Positions 26,795 to 36,303 of a stretch of DNA of 64,000 bases are shown here, piece after piece; within the stretch, counting starts at the first letter, position 1; the number at the start of each line of letters is the position of its first letter. The notes under the pieces were generated by a model that worked only from the letters and a program-made list of their open reading frames with translations, was not told where the DNA came from and searched no databases. The translations under genes were made by a program, and so were the position numbers. Source of the DNA: Oceanobacillus caeni (GTDB lineage: Bacteria; Bacillota; Bacilli; Bacillales; Amphibacillaceae); the NCBI RefSeq assembly GCF_019037185.1, contig NZ_JAHHXM010000005.1:62001-126000 (forward strand), written 5' to 3'.

Positions 26795-29700
26795 TTAAGA
26801 ATTAATTAATTCCTTCGTGTCTTCAAGTCTTACAGAAACCAATCGAGAAACCCCTGATTCCTGCATTGTTACTCCGTAAAGGACATCCGCTTCTTCCATC
26901 GTTCCTTTACGATGAGTGATAACAATAAATTGTGTATTTTCACTATACAATTTAATATATTTTGCAAAACGAGTAACGTTAGCTTCGTCTAAAGCAGCTT
27001 CTACTTCATCCAGTATACAAAAAGGGACTGGACGTACTCGTAATATAGCAAATAATAAAGCTATAGCAGTTAAAGATCGCTCTCCACCAGATAAAAGCCC
27101 TAAGTTTTGTAGTTTTTTCCCTGGTGGTTGGGCGATAATATCCACACCTGTATCCAATAAATGTTTGGGATCGGTTAATTTTAATTCCGCATGACCACCA
27201 CCAAATAATTGCTGGAAAACAACCGCAAATTCTTCTTTTATTTTAGAAAATGTATCATCAAATCGTTTTATCATTTCTTCGTCCATTTCCGAAATAACAG
27301 AATATAACGTTTCTTTTGCCTCTACAAGATCATTCCTTTGGCCAGATAAAAACTCATATCGTTCAGAAATCCTATCGTACTCGTCAATTGCCCCTAAATT
27401 CACCGTTCCTAATCTTTCTATTCTTGCCTTTAAATCAGTTACAAGGGCTTTTGACTCCGTCACATCTGTTACTTTTTCATAAAGTTGTGATGCTTTTTCA
27501 AAAGTAATCGTATATTCGGTTTGTAGATGGTTTAACCTATTTTCCAAATCGACGTCTAGACGATTTGCTTGAACCTCTTTTTGTTGTATCTCTTGAGCAA
27601 AAGTTTGGTGCCTTTTATTTTCTTCTTTTAATTCTTTTTCCTCATCTTGGATAATCTGTGTTAATTGTGCGCGTTGTAAACGTCTTTCCTGAATAAGATT
27701 GGTTAATCCTTCTTTTTTCTTGCGATTTAATTCCAGCTTTTGATCAATTTCTTCTTCCGTTTCCTCAATATAAGCCATTTCGTATAAATTATCTAGGTCC
27801 TTTTTATAAGAACGTAGCAAATTATTAGACTCCGTTATCCTTGTTTCTACAGATTTTACCTTTTCTTTCTGGTTTTTTATCCTTTCTTCCTGTTCTGCTA
27901 AAGAAATTTGACATTGATGTAATTCTTGTTGCATTACCTCTTTACTATCTCTAAGTTGTGTTTCTTCTTCACTTAATTGATCCATCTTCTTTTGAATTTC
28001 TTCCAATTCCTGTTTAATATCATGCAATTTTTTTGTCAGTTCTTTATCCCTTTTTTCTAGCCGTTCACTCTCATGAATATATTGTTTATGATCCTGATCG
28101 TATATAGAGAGATTGTTATTTAAGGAATCCAATTTCAGTTCTAATTCTTTACAATAGGACTGAAGTTTTTGCAATGATTGTTGTTCTTGTACTAATGATT
28201 CTTCATTGGTCTTGAATTGGTTTTCTAGATCGGAAATTTTTTCTTTTTGATTAGCCAATTTTTGTTCAAACAAGGTAATTTTTTGTTGAAATTGATTTAT
28301 CTTTTCATTTAATTCTTTTATATCTTTATCTCTAGAAAATAAAGATTGATTCGTTTTCTTAAGCGCACCGCCTGACATCGAACCTCCAGGATTCACAACA
28401 TCGCCATCTAACGTTACAACCCGAAATCTCCGCCCGATCATTCGAGCAATTTCATTGGCATCTTTTAATGTTTTCGATATGATTACATGCCCCATTAAAT
28501 GATTAACGGCTTTACGATAAAGAGATTCTACTTGAACGAGATTAGCAGCAACACCGATAAATCCGGGGTGTTTGTTAATTTGTAAAAGCACGTCATTCGT
28601 TATGAAACGTTCTTGAATTGACTCTAGTGGGAGAAAAGTAGCACGACCATTATTCGTTTGTTTTAACCACTGAATTGCATTTCTAGCTGCAAGATCATGT
28701 TGCACAACAATATGTTGAGCTTGACCACCAAGCACGGTCTCAATAGCTGTAATGTAATTCTTTGGAACATCAATTAATTCAATGACTGCACCATGGATAT
28801 TTTCTAACTGTTTTTGTTCACGTGCTTTTAAAATTGCCTTTACGCCTTGGAAAAAACCTTGGAAGTCCTCCTTCATTTCTTCAAGCATTTCTTTTTGGGA
28901 TTTCAACTTTTCTATATATTGATAACCTTGATAAAGCTTTGTTTGTGATTCCTGAAATAAATTCCTTTCTTTTTCCAACTTCGATTTAATATCGGTCGTT
29001 TCTTCTTGAATGGTTGTCCATAATTTCTCTTGTTGAATTAATTTGGCTTCCGTTTCTTCTTTCTTTAGCGAAAGTTCTTCTCTTTGCCTCAATGAATCTT
29101 TAAACCTTGAGGCTTGTCTATCCTTCCTCCCAAATATTTGTTGTTTTTGTTGTTTAATGGATTGCTTTTCATTTCTGATAGCTGCTTGTTTATTTAGAAA
29201 CTCAATATAATCTGACTTCAAACCTTCAATCTGATCAGAAATGGACTCTTCACTTATTGCCAATTTTTCCTGTAACTGTTGTATTTGTTGCTTCGCTTTT
29301 TTCCTGGAATCTGAAAGGTTAGTTAATTTCCCTTGTTCTTCTAATAATTCCTTTTCTAGATTCTTAATACTTTCTGCTGTTTCTTCTTTTAATCGTTCTA
29401 ACTTTTGCTTATTTTCATCAAAGTGTTTCGAACGTTCGTTAAATAATTGCTTTTTCCCTTCATATTTTTCGAGCAACTCTGAAGTCTGGAGTAATTCATC
29501 TTGCTTATTTTCAATTTCTTTATCTAATTTATTTATTTGTAGTCTTTGTTTTTCAATTTGGGATTCTTTTTGACGAATGGAGGTTTTCATCTTTATTTCT
29601 TCATTTTTTTTCTCATTGATTATATCCAACAATGCTTTCCATTCATTATGTAGCTTTTCAATTTCGGTAATTAAAAGAGATATCTCCTCTTGCTTCAGTT

Positions 29701-30361
29701 CTTCTTTTAATTTCATGTAATTTTTTGCTTTTTCAGCTTGTTCCCATAAGGGCTCTTTCTGTTGTTCAATCTCATAAATAATATCTTCCACACGATTTAA
29801 ATTTTCTTGGGTCTCAGCTAATTTATATTCTGCTTTCTTTTTTCTCTGTTTATATTTCAAGACCCCGGCAGCCTCTTCGAAAATAGTTCGTCTTTCTTCC
29901 GCTTTGGAACTTAAAATTTCTTCTACCTTTCCTTGGCTAATAATGGAAAAAGCATCACGGCCAAGACCAGAATCCATAAATAAGTCTATAATATCTTTTA
30001 AACGACATGATTGTTTATTTATATAAAATTCACTATCACCCGATCGATATACCCTTCTTGTTACACTAACTTCATCATAATCTAATGGCAATGAATGATT
30101 TTGATTGTCTAAAACTAATGTTACTTCAGCTACATTTAACGGTTTTCTTGAATCACTACCTTGGAAAATAATATCCTCCATCTTGGATCCACGTAACGTT
30201 TTTGCCGATTGTTCTCCAAGCACCCATCTGATTGCATCTGTTATATTGCTTTTACCACTACCGTTAGGACCAACGACAGCAGTAACACCTGGAACAAAAT
30301 CAACACTGATACGTTCAGCAAATGATTTGAATCCAACACTTTCTAACCGTTTTAAATACAT
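26795..30361 (-). CDS. smc: Chromosome condensation ATPase SMC
   Basis: SMC forms the bacterial condensin with ScpA and ScpB and arranges the chromosome arms. The product is 1188 residues: N-terminal ABC half with Walker A GPNGSGKSNI (about 32-41), a coiled coil (about 170-500), the hinge (about 510-670, ending in GGSMSGG), a second coil, and a C-terminal half with signature LSGGERSLTAIALLFA and Walker B CILDEVEAALD. The start is the second ATG (30361) because GGAGA is 6 nt before it. It is normally directly behind rnc; here 3.1 kb intervenes. Confidence 0.98.
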   Translation of the reverse strand: MYLKRLESVGFKSFAERISVDFVPGVTAVVGPNGSGKSNITDAIRWVLGEQSAKTLRGSKMEDIIFQGSDSRKPLNVAEVTLVLDNQNHSLPLDYDEVSVTRRVYRSGDSEFYINKQSCRLKDIIDLFMDSGLGRDAFSIISQGKVEEILSSKAEERRTIFEEAAGVLKYKQRKKKAEYKLAETQENLNRVEDIIYEIEQQKEPLWEQAEKAKNYMKLKEELKQEEISLLITEIEKLHNEWKALLDIINEKKNEEIKMKTSIRQKESQIEKQRLQINKLDKEIENKQDELLQTSELLEKYEGKKQLFNERSKHFDENKQKLERLKEETAESIKNLEKELLEEQGKLTNLSDSRKKAKQQIQQLQEKLAISEESISDQIEGLKSDYIEFLNKQAAIRNEKQSIKQQKQQIFGRKDRQASRFKDSLRQREELSLKKEETEAKLIQQEKLWTTIQEETTDIKSKLEKERNLFQESQTKLYQGYQYIEKLKSQKEMLEEMKEDFQGFFQGVKAILKAREQKQLENIHGAVIELIDVPKNYITAIETVLGGQAQHIVVQHDLAARNAIQWLKQTNNGRATFLPLESIQERFITNDVLLQINKHPGFIGVAANLVQVESLYRKAVNHLMGHVIISKTLKDANEIARMIGRRFRVVTLDGDVVNPGGSMSGGALKKTNQSLFSRDKDIKELNEKINQFQQKITLFEQKLANQKEKISDLENQFKTNEESLVQEQQSLQKLQSYCKELELKLDSLNNNLSIYDQDHKQYIHESERLEKRDKELTKKLHDIKQELEEIQKKMDQLSEEETQLRDSKEVMQQELHQCQISLAEQEERIKNQKEKVKSVETRITESNNLLRSYKKDLDNLYEMAYIEETEEEIDQKLELNRKKKEGLTNLIQERRLQRAQLTQIIQDEEKELKEENKRHQTFAQEIQQKEVQANRLDVDLENRLNHLQTEYTITFEKASQLYEKVTDVTESKALVTDLKARIERLGTVNLGAIDEYDRISERYEFLSGQRNDLVEAKETLYSVISEMDEEMIKRFDDTFSKIKEEFAVVFQQLFGGGHAELKLTDPKHLLDTGVDIIAQPPGKKLQNLGLLSGGERSLTAIALLFAILRVRPVPFCILDEVEAALDEANVTRFAKYIKLYSENTQFIVITHRKGTMEEADVLYGVTMQESGVSRLVSVRLEDTKELINS

Positions 30362-30412
30362 AATCATTCTCCTATATCTAAATAAAAAGAACCTTTTTTC
30401 GTTCTTTCACAT

Positions 30413-30451
30413 AAGTCATTGGCTTTTTACCGCATTTATTTTACCATAAAC
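30413..30451. repeat. 39-bp near-direct repeat, copy 1
   Basis: AAGTCATTGGCTTTTT followed by CGCATTTAT and CATAAA. 34 of 39 bases match the copy at 33116-33154 in the same orientation. The copies lie at either side of the metabolic insertion between smc and rnc. Confidence 0.8.
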
Positions 30452-30504
30452 ATATGAATTAGGCATATTTGTATTGTACTCTATTACTATATTCCTCTAA
30501 AAGT

Positions 30505-30538
30505 AAAAAAAGCCTCTCGTATTTCGAGAAGCTTTTTA
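30505..30538. terminator. Terminator after the 3-hydroxyacyl-CoA dehydrogenase gene
   Basis: AAAAAAGCCTCTCG (30505-30518) and CGAGAAGCTTTTT pair with one mismatch around a TATTT loop. A and T runs on each side let it work in both directions. It insulates smc. Confidence 0.8.
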
Positions 30539-30594
30539 ATCATATTACTTATATTTTTAATCCCTACTTGGGAATAAGTTTCGCTTTTTAATAC

Positions 30595-31488
30595 CTATTT
30601 CAAGAAATCTTCATTTTTATAAGCTGGGTTTGGATATTTGTAGAAGCCTTCACCTGATTCAACACCAAGTTTACCCTTGTCCAAATAATTTACCTTTAAA
30701 TATTCAGCAACTTTCTTGGCATTTTCGTCTCCTGCTTCACCTTTTGCTTTAGATAGGTTATATGGTGTACGAATCCCAATGATATCAAGAGTAGCAAATG
30801 GTCCATTCGGTGCACCTGTTGCAACCATCCACGTTTTGTCAATTGTTTCAACATCTGCTATTTCATTGACTAGCAATTGTTGAGCTGCATCCAAGAATGG
30901 TACCAATAGGGAGTTCAAGATATAGCCAGGCTGCTCCTTGTAAATTGGAAGTGGAATCATACCAATCTCTTTTGCAAAATCCACTAAATCCTGAAATACC
31001 TTCATGTCCGTTCCTTCATGCTTCATAATTTCAGCGGTATTATTTTTCCAAATTTCATTTGCAAAGTGCAGCATTAAAAATTTCTCTGGACGACCTGTTG
31101 CATCAGCGAATTGGCTCGGAAGCATTGTCGAAGAATTTGATGCAAAGATCGTATGCTTTGGAGCAACCTCTGCTAATTGATGGTAGAAATTTATTTTAAT
31201 ATCCGTTAGTTCCGGAACAGCCTCAATTACCAAATCCGCCTGTTCAACAGCTTTTCCTAAATCCGAATAAAAGTTCATACTTTTATATGCTTGATTTACC
31301 TGCTCATCAGTGGCACCAAGATCTTCTTTGTAACGATCTTTAAGCTTTTCAATTCGTCCCTTTGCTGTCTCTATAGCCTTATCATTAATGTCATATACGC
31401 TTACGTTAAAACCTTTAAAGGCAATTTGATAAGCAATTTGACTACCTAGTACGCCACTACCAGCGACAGTTACATTTTTAAATACCAT
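30595..31488 (-). CDS. 3-hydroxyacyl-CoA dehydrogenase family protein
   Basis: A 297-residue NAD-dependent L-3-hydroxyacyl-CoA dehydrogenase homologue. The N-terminal Rossmann motif VAGSGVLGSQIAYQIA is at about residues 8-23. SNSSTMLPSQF corresponds to the usual SNTSSLPIT region. The C-terminal 3HCDH domain contains EQPGYILNSLLVPFL. The catalytic His is kept but in LHFANEIWKNNTAEIM instead of the common HFFNP. There is no enoyl-CoA hydratase part. It lies downstream of a dehydrogenase of the isocitrate family. Its substrate cannot be read from sequence; beta-oxidation, hydroxybutyrate or carnitine-like metabolism are possible. Confidence 0.85.
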   Translation of the reverse strand: MVFKNVTVAGSGVLGSQIAYQIAFKGFNVSVYDINDKAIETAKGRIEKLKDRYKEDLGATDEQVNQAYKSMNFYSDLGKAVEQADLVIEAVPELTDIKINFYHQLAEVAPKHTIFASNSSTMLPSQFADATGRPEKFLMLHFANEIWKNNTAEIMKHEGTDMKVFQDLVDFAKEIGMIPLPIYKEQPGYILNSLLVPFLDAAQQLLVNEIADVETIDKTWMVATGAPNGPFATLDIIGIRTPYNLSKAKGEAGDENAKKVAEYLKVNYLDKGKLGVESGEGFYKYPNPAYKNEDFLK

Positions 31489-31639
31489 AAAAACCCTTCT
31501 CTCATGAATGTGTGCAAATTTCTTAGGGTAGATACCACCCTATATGTTATATTCTAGACCTGTTTTTTTAAGTGGTCTACTTTGTTGCTTTAGGGAGTAG
31601 TATTGGTATGGAAGTATATAACTATGTAGTAATTTCTCA

Positions 31640-32713
31640 CTATTGTCGTTGAATCTTATTCATAACGGCTTTGGTAAAAGAAGTTGTCGTCTCCTTTCCA
31701 TTCAAATCAACCGTCTTTATTCCTTCTTCCATAACTGTAAATATACTTTGTTCTATTAGATTGGCAATTTCAATTAACTTATCATCTTTATGTCGGCCAC
31801 CAAGCCATTGAAGCAACATTACGGTTGATAGGATTATTCCGACAGGGTTGGCTTTATTTTGACCAGCTATATCTGGTGCAGATCCATGAGCAGCTTGAGC
31901 CATTACCTGTTGGCTATTCGTGTTAATGGATGGTGCCAACCCCAAACTACCTGCAAGTTCTCCCGCTAAATCTGATAAAATATCTCCAAACATATTCTCT
32001 GTTACAATAACATCAAACTGATAAATATTTCTTACAAGGTGAGCCGTCATTGCATCAATATGATAATCATCCACTTGAACATCTGGATAATCTTTTGCAA
32101 CCTCCAAACAAATATCTTTAAACATACCGGTTCCTAATCTAATTACATTCGCTTTATGTACAATCGTCACTTTTTTCCTTCTACTCATAGCCGCTTCAAA
32201 GGCTGCCTTCGCAATTCTTGTAATAGCCTTTCTTGTGAAGACCCCGGTGGACACAGCTACATCCGGCGTTATTTTCCACTCCCCAACTCCTGAATACATG
32301 TTGCGATCTGGATAAAACCCTTCCGTATTTTCTCGATAAATAACTAGATTTGCATTTTCTACCAAACCTTTTACACCTGGAATTGATTTCGAAGGTCTAA
32401 TATTCGCATACAAATCAAAGGAATGACGTAATTCTCCACTAGGGTTTCTTATCTCTTTAAATTTATCAGGATAGGAAGCTGAATCATGGGGACCCATAAT
32501 CCAACCATCTAGCTCAGCTAATGCTTCTTTTGTCGAAGATGGTACCGGATGACCTAATTTATCAATAGATTCCCAGCCAATAGGGAGGTATTGAAACTTC
32601 AAAACATTCAGCTTTAACTGCCTGCAAGCTGCGTTAACTATCTCAACAGTTGAATCTACAATTTCTGGACCGATTCCGTCACCATATAGAACGCCAATTT
32701 TGTACTGACTCAT
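31640..32713 (-). CDS. Isocitrate/isopropylmalate/tartrate dehydrogenase family protein
   Basis: A 357-residue NAD-type beta-decarboxylating dehydrogenase. Visible are YGDGIGPEIV (N terminus), NPSGELRHSFDLYANIRP (substrate loop), YRENTEGFY, TIVHKANVIR, the metal site DILSDLAGELAG, and HGSAPDIAGQNKANP (NAD-type cofactor loop). Length fits isopropylmalate or tartrate/D-malate dehydrogenases, shorter than NADP-isocitrate dehydrogenase. No leuC or leuD is nearby, so isopropylmalate is less likely. A decayed membrane gene is immediately upstream and a 3-hydroxyacyl-CoA dehydrogenase follows. The true substrate is unresolved. Confidence 0.85.
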   Translation of the reverse strand: MSQYKIGVLYGDGIGPEIVDSTVEIVNAACRQLKLNVLKFQYLPIGWESIDKLGHPVPSSTKEALAELDGWIMGPHDSASYPDKFKEIRNPSGELRHSFDLYANIRPSKSIPGVKGLVENANLVIYRENTEGFYPDRNMYSGVGEWKITPDVAVSTGVFTRKAITRIAKAAFEAAMSRRKKVTIVHKANVIRLGTGMFKDICLEVAKDYPDVQVDDYHIDAMTAHLVRNIYQFDVIVTENMFGDILSDLAGELAGSLGLAPSINTNSQQVMAQAAHGSAPDIAGQNKANPVGIILSTVMLLQWLGGRHKDDKLIEIANLIEQSIFTVMEEGIKTVDLNGKETTTSFTKAVMNKIQRQ

Positions 32714-32730
32714 TTTTTAATCTACTCCTT

Positions 32731-32960
32731 TTAAATCACCCTATTTTCACCAATAAAAAATGTTGCCAGGATAGCGACAAACGTTAAAAACACACTTGAT
32801 ACTAGGCCAATTGAACTAGTGCGATACCTATTAATTCAGACTACGACATAGCTATTAGAAAAATAACCCATAGATATATAGCAAAAGCCAATAGTCCTAA
32901 AGTTAATTGCTGATTGGTTGTAAAGTTAGCTAAATAATTATCTTTTAAAGTAAAGAACAC
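32731..32960 (-). pseudogene. Possible relic of a membrane transporter gene
   Basis: Translating the minus strand gives VFFTLKDNYLANFTTNQQ followed by LTLGLLAFAIYLWVIFLIAMS and a stop (32960 downwards), then in another frame INRYRTSSIGLVSSVF followed by LTFVAILATFFIGENRVI and a stop at 32731. Both pieces are strongly hydrophobic and in the order loop, helix, helix. Layout resembles a part of anion:sodium symporters (DASS type), but that is a guess. A stop and a frameshift separate the parts and nothing comparable is found upstream. The remainder of the 500-bp gap is AT-rich. Confidence 0.4.
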
Positions 32961-33115
32961 TAATTAAATTGGTTATTTTTAGTTTACTGCAAGCGTAGCC
33001 ATAATTGAAATAACAATTTTTTATAATTAAACATAAATAAAAGGAATAACACCAAGTTATAATTATAATAGAGGGTTCAGATAACTAAGGCGGATTTTTT
33101 ATCGTACTTGATAAA

Positions 33116-33154
33116 AAGTCATTGGCTTTTTGTCGCATTTATCTTATCATAAAA
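33116..33154. repeat. 39-bp near-direct repeat, copy 2
   Basis: AAGTCATTGGCTTTTTGTCG and the following 19 bases match 30413-30451 at 34 of 39 positions. It lies 74 bp upstream of the plus-strand DUF1128 gene and may also contain its promoter (TTGGCT, 17 nt, TATCAT). Confidence 0.8.
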
Positions 33155-33228
33155 TTAGTGACATAAAGAAGTATGGAATCAATACATAACGCAGATTAGC
33201 AATTGTATCTAAAATGGGGGGATTGCAA

Positions 33229-33453
33229 ATGGATTTAAAAGTAGCATCACAAGAGAATCTTAAAATTCTTCTTGATGAATTAGCAGATAAATTAAATGTG
33301 GTAAATCGAGGGTTACTAGATGCTGAGGATTATGATATTAATAAATATGATGATCTGAAACTAATGTACGATATCATTAAGAAAAAAGGACAACTTAGTA
33401 CGTTAGAGACGCAAGCATTTGTCGAAGAATTGGGCTCTATAAGAAAGAAATAA
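33229..33453 (+). CDS. Small UPF0435/DUF1128 protein (YfkK-like)
   Basis: A 74-residue cytoplasmic protein (NLKILLDELADKLNVVNRGL, then AEDYDINKYDDLKLMYDII, ending VEELGSIRKK) that matches the short DUF1128 family of Bacillales, function unknown. The ATG at 33229 follows GGGGGGATT at 8 nt; the open frame begins 5 codons earlier. It is one of the few plus-strand genes and faces rnc tail to tail with a shared terminator. In Bacillus subtilis its homologue is elsewhere, so its presence here belongs with the rearranged smc-rnc junction. Confidence 0.75.
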   Translation: MDLKVASQENLKILLDELADKLNVVNRGLLDAEDYDINKYDDLKLMYDIIKKKGQLSTLETQAFVEELGSIRKK

Positions 33454-33462
33454 GAAATAGCA

Positions 33463-33494
33463 AAAAGCTGTTATTCCCAGAATAACAGCTTTTC
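33463..33494. terminator. Bidirectional terminator between the DUF1128 gene and rnc
   Basis: A perfect 14-bp stem AAAAGCTGTTATTC and GAATAACAGCTTTT around a 3-4 nt loop, with A and T runs at both sides. It lies between two convergent genes. Confidence 0.9.
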
Positions 33495-33496
33495 TA

Positions 33497-34174
33497 CTAA
33501 GCATTAAAAGTATCCAGTGCAATCTTTGCTGCTCTTTGCTCTGCTTCTTTTTTGGTTCTACCAATTCCTTCGCCAACAACTTCATTATTAATGAATACAT
33601 TAGCAATAAACTCTTTATTATGTGAGGGTCCTTTTTCATTCACTATTTTGTACTCAATAACTCTGTTTTTATATTGCTGAATATATTCTTGTAATTGGCT
33701 TTTATAATCCATCGCATGCGAAAAAGTACCAGCTTTTATTTTCGGAAAAACATGTTCTTTTAGAAAATCTAAAGCTATATCAAATCCCTGATCGAGATAT
33801 AACGCGCCAAGAAAGGCTTCAAATACATCGGCTAAAATTGCTGGGCGTTCTCTTCCACCAGTTTGCTCTTCCCCTTTACCTAGTAGCAAATAATCCCCAA
33901 AATGAAGATCTTGTGCAAATCCTACTAAAGATGGTTCACACACAATCGCAGCTCTTAGCTTCGTCATTTCACCTTCTGGCATTTGTTCATGATTTCGATA
34001 CAAGTATTGAGACACACCTAGTTCAAGAACAGCATCCCCTAAAAACTCCAACCGTTCATTATCCGAAAATACTTCCTTCCGATGCTCATTCACATACGAT
34101 GAATGTGTAAAAGCCTGCCTGATTAAATCATGATCATGAAAGGACAGGTTTAATTGCTTTTCCAGTTGTTCCAT
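33497..34174 (-). CDS. rnc: Ribonuclease III
   Basis: RNase III cleaves double-stranded RNA in rRNA and mRNA processing. The product is 225 residues: catalytic domain with [20 protein letters not shown] (signature, about 38-57) and [15 protein letters not shown], then a double-stranded-RNA-binding domain ([12 protein letters not shown] onward, ending [16 protein letters not shown]). The start ATG at 34174 has AGAGGTG upstream; the longer frame enters the acpP terminator. Confidence 0.97.
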   Translation of the reverse strand: MEQLEKQLNLSFHDHDLIRQAFTHSSYVNEHRKEVFSDNERLEFLGDAVLELGVSQYLYRNHEQMPEGEMTKLRAAIVCEPSLVGFAQDLHFGDYLLLGKGEEQTGGRERPAILADVFEAFLGALYLDQGFDIALDFLKEHVFPKIKAGTFSHAMDYKSQLQEYIQQYKNRVIEYKIVNEKGPSHNKEFIANVFINNEVVGEGIGRTKKEAEQRAAKIALDTFNA

Positions 34175-34199
34175 ATTTTCACCTCTGAGAAGTAGATAC

Positions 34200-34231
34200 G
34201 GAAAGTCTCGCAATAATTTGCGAGACTTTCC
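34200..34231 (-). terminator. Terminator or attenuator between acpP and rnc
   Basis: A perfect 14-bp stem GGAAAGTCTCGCAA/TTGCGAGACTTTCC with a 4-nt loop lies between the acpP stop and the rnc start. There is no long T run after it on the minus strand (GTATCTACTT), so it may instead be an RNA-processing or stabilising hairpin. Confidence 0.65.
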
Positions 34232-34246
34232 TATTATTAGGATTGT

Positions 34247-34480
34247 TTACTGTTGACTATTTATGTAATTAACAGCATCCCCTACTGTATTAATTTTTTC
34301 AGCTTCTTCATCAGCAATTTCCATATCAAACTCATCTTCAAGTTCCATTACTAACTCAACAACGTCTAGTGAATCTGCCTCTAGGTCATCTTTAAAAGAT
34401 GCTTCTAGCGTGATTTTTTCTTCATCTACATCAAGACGATCGATAATAATTGCTTTAACTCTGTCAAACACATCTGCCAT
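34247..34480 (-). CDS. acpP: Acyl carrier protein
   Basis: ACP carries growing fatty acids on a phosphopantetheine arm. The product is 77 residues. The attachment Ser is in [18 protein letters not shown] (about residue 36-37). It is strongly acidic, as usual. GGGAGG is before the ATG at 34480. Fourth step of the fapR-plsX-fabD-fabG-acpP cluster. Confidence 0.98.
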   Translation of the reverse strand: MADVFDRVKAIIIDRLDVDEEKITLEASFKDDLEADSLDVVELVMELEDEFDMEIADEEAEKINTVGDAVNYINSQQ

Positions 34481-34619
34481 TACTATTCACCTCCCTTCAA
34501 ATAGTATCAATTAATTTAGCAAAACTTATTCTTAGCTAAATTTTTAATTTCAAAAGACTTTCTTAAAATTGTATAATATCATATCCATAAAATAAATTAC
34601 TAGTAAAAACTCAAGAAAT

Positions 34620-35360
34620 TTACATAACCATTCCGCCATCAATATGAAGCGTTTGACCTGTCATATAATTTGCATCATCTGAAGCAAGGAATCGAACTAC
34701 TTTCGCAACATCTTCAGGTTGTCCTAATTTATGTAAAGGAATTAACCCTAACATTCCTTCTTTTTGTTCATCTGTTAATTGATCTGTCATATCTGTTGCA
34801 ATAAATCCAGGTGCTACAGCATTCACTAGAATATTACGTGAAGCAAATTCCTTCGCAGTTGTTTTTGTTAAACCGATGACTCCTGCTTTAGCAGCCACGT
34901 AATTAGCTTGTCCAGGGTTACCAGATACACCAACAATCGAAGCAACATTAATAATTTTACCAGATCTTTGCTTCATCATTTGTCTAGCTACGGCTTTCGT
35001 ACATAAGAATACCCCTTTTAAGTTTGTAGTAATGACATCATCAAATTCTTCTTCTTTCATTCGCATTAAAAGATTATCCCTTGTTATACCAGCATTATTT
35101 ACAAGTATATCTAGGCTACCAAATTGGCTGGTAACTTCTTTTATCATGCCTTTAACTTCCGATTCATTCGCAACATTCGCTTGGATTTTGAATGCTTTTA
35201 CACCGTAGCTTTCAATTTCTTCCACAACTTGTTGCGCTTTTTCTTCACTGCCAGCATAATTCACAGCAACATTTGCACCTTTCCTCGCTAGTTCAAGTGC
35301 AATTGCTCTTCCAATACCTCGAGATGCACCGGTTACTAAAGCATTTTTGCCTTTTAACAT
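34620..35360 (-). CDS. fabG: 3-oxoacyl-ACP reductase FabG
   Basis: FabG reduces 3-oxoacyl-ACP with NADPH in fatty-acid elongation. It is a 246-residue short-chain dehydrogenase with cofactor motif [12 protein letters not shown] (about 9-20), NNAG at 86, catalytic Ser in VASIVGV and Tyr-Lys in YVAAKAG (about 150). Its ATG overlaps the fabD stop (TAATG). It has GGAGG upstream. Confidence 0.98.
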   Translation of the reverse strand: MLKGKNALVTGASRGIGRAIALELARKGANVAVNYAGSEEKAQQVVEEIESYGVKAFKIQANVANESEVKGMIKEVTSQFGSLDILVNNAGITRDNLLMRMKEEEFDDVITTNLKGVFLCTKAVARQMMKQRSGKIINVASIVGVSGNPGQANYVAAKAGVIGLTKTTAKEFASRNILVNAVAPGFIATDMTDQLTDEQKEGMLGLIPLHKLGQPEDVAKVVRFLASDDANYMTGQTLHIDGGMVM

Positions 35361-36298
35361 TAGTTATCCTCCTTATACCATGAGATAAATTTATTCATTG
35401 AATCGATATCTTGTATTGAGAAAGTTGGTATCTTCCGGTCGATTTTTTTCAAAAGGCCGCTTAAAACCTTGCCATTTCCAACTTCCACAAATGCATCTAT
35501 TCCTTCCTCCATCATGTTACGTATGGACTCTTCAAATCTCACAGGAGAATACAATTGTTTAATAAGAAGATCTTTTATTTCATTTTTTTTTGAAACTGGT
35601 TTAGCAGAAACGTTAGCGTAAACTGGAATTTTAGAATCATTAAATTCTATTTGATTTAAATAGTTAGAGAATTCCTCGTTCGCGGATTTCATTAATCTGG
35701 AGTGGAATGGACCACTAACATTTAAAGGTAAAACTCTCTTCGCACCATTTTCCTTTAATAATTTACTTGCCTCTTCAATTCCTTCCTTCGAACCAGAAAT
35801 AACTATTTGTCCTGGACAATTTAAATTTGCAATATCCACTACTTCATCTGTAATAGATTGTATTGCCTTTGCGATTTCCTGCTCGTTTAAGCCCAATACA
35901 GCTGCCATGGTACCCTTGCCTTTTGGAAAGGCATTTTCCATTAATTTCCCTCGGGTGGCAACAAGTGGTAATGCATTATCAAAACTTATTGCTCCTGCAG
36001 CAACTAATGCACTATATTCCCCTAAACTATGTCCAACTGTCATAACAGGTTCAATTTCCTCTTTAATAAGCAGTTGATGTACAGCAATACTTGAAAGCAA
36101 TAATGAAGGTTGAGCATTTTCCGTTTCCGTTAACGTCTCTTTCGGTCCTTCAAACATTAATTTGGTAATATCTTTATTTAATAATTCATTTCCTTTATGA
36201 AAAAGTTCTTGAACTTCTGGATATGTATCATAAAATTCTTTTCCCATCCCAATATCTTGGGAACCTTGACCTGGAAACATAAAAGCAACACGTTTCAT
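35360..36298 (-). CDS. fabD: Malonyl-CoA:ACP transacylase FabD
   Basis: FabD loads malonate from CoA to ACP. The product is 312 residues. [15 protein letters not shown] starts the fold, the nucleophile Ser is in [10 protein letters not shown] (about 90), and the catalytic His is in GPFHSRLM. The ATG at 36298 has AAGGAG at 8 nt; a GTG three codons earlier is in frame but badly spaced. The ribosome binding site overlaps the end of plsX. Confidence 0.97.
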   Translation of the reverse strand: MKRVAFMFPGQGSQDIGMGKEFYDTYPEVQELFHKGNELLNKDITKLMFEGPKETLTETENAQPSLLLSSIAVHQLLIKEEIEPVMTVGHSLGEYSALVAAGAISFDNALPLVATRGKLMENAFPKGKGTMAAVLGLNEQEIAKAIQSITDEVVDIANLNCPGQIVISGSKEGIEEASKLLKENGAKRVLPLNVSGPFHSRLMKSANEEFSNYLNQIEFNDSKIPVYANVSAKPVSKKNEIKDLLIKQLYSPVRFEESIRNMMEEGIDAFVEVGNGKVLSGLLKKIDRKIPTFSIQDIDSMNKFISWYKEDN

Positions 36299-36303
36299 TT
36301 TTT

